NCBI GenBank assembly: GCA_019090365.1
Contig: JAHRWC010000225.1
Location: 1 to 8,395 of the forward strand
Reading direction: 5' to 3'
DNA: 8,395 nt
DNA from: Flavobacteriaceae bacterium
GTDB taxonomy: Bacteria > Bacteroidota > Bacteroidia > Flavobacteriales > Flavobacteriaceae
The notes below the pieces were generated by a model. That model was not told where the DNA came from. It searched no databases and worked only from the letters and a program-made list of their open reading frames with translations. Below are positions 8,344 to 8,395 of the stretch, in pieces. Each line of letters starts with the position of its first letter. Positions within the stretch are counted from its first letter, which is position 1. The position numbers and the translations under genes were made by a program.

Positions 8344-8395
8344 ATTATAAATAGATTGATTAATAATATCAAATCTGCAACAAATTAATGATAAT

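Noticed and set aside
8370..8388. Possible Bacteroidota-type promoter for the receptor: on the - strand CAGATTTG (8370-8377) and TTAATTTG (8381-8388) each differ by one base from TAnnTTTG
   Set aside because: In so AT-rich a sequence one-mismatch hits are expected by chance, and the region where the -33 TTG should lie is beyond the right edge, so neither can be supported.

Overview
The window looks like a chromosomal segment from a low-GC member of the Bacteroidota, most likely a marine or aquatic flavobacterium. The reasons are: base composition of roughly one-third G+C by eye; AT-ending codons throughout; start codons preceded by A/T-rich sequence without clear Shine-Dalgarno sites; a periplasmic adaptor made as a lipoprotein; and a TonB-dependent receptor with an N-terminal carboxypeptidase-regulatory-like domain followed by a 'LDEVVIVGN' TonB-box-like segment, an arrangement typical of this phylum. 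Genus cannot be fixed from the sequence alone.

Left and centre (1-5548, + strand): three tightly packed genes form a tripartite RND efflux operon. The first is the 3' part of a TolC-family outer-membrane channel cut by the left edge, the second a lipoprotein membrane-fusion (adaptor) protein, and the third a large inner-membrane RND permease of the HAE1/AcrB type. Gaps are 19 and 7 bases, so co-transcription is very likely. Together they should move a substrate from the inner membrane or periplasm across the outer membrane using the proton-motive force. The promoter and any regulator lie left of the window.

Middle (5549-5616): a short convergent intergenic region holding a strong, nearly symmetrical hairpin flanked by A and T runs on both sides, which should terminate transcription from both directions.

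Right (5617-8343, - strand): a complete TonB-dependent outer-membrane receptor of 908 residues, convergent with the efflux operon and probably an independent transcription unit. Its substrate is unknown and no SusD-like partner is visible. The last 52 bases (8344-8395) are only part of its upstream region.

I found no sign of a previously undescribed system: no mobile element, RNA gene, CRISPR array or repeat family. The points most worth a second look are in the RND permease: a predicted extra pair of membrane helices between TM6 and TM7, and a proton-relay set in which the residues matching AcrB D408 and K940 are both asparagine.
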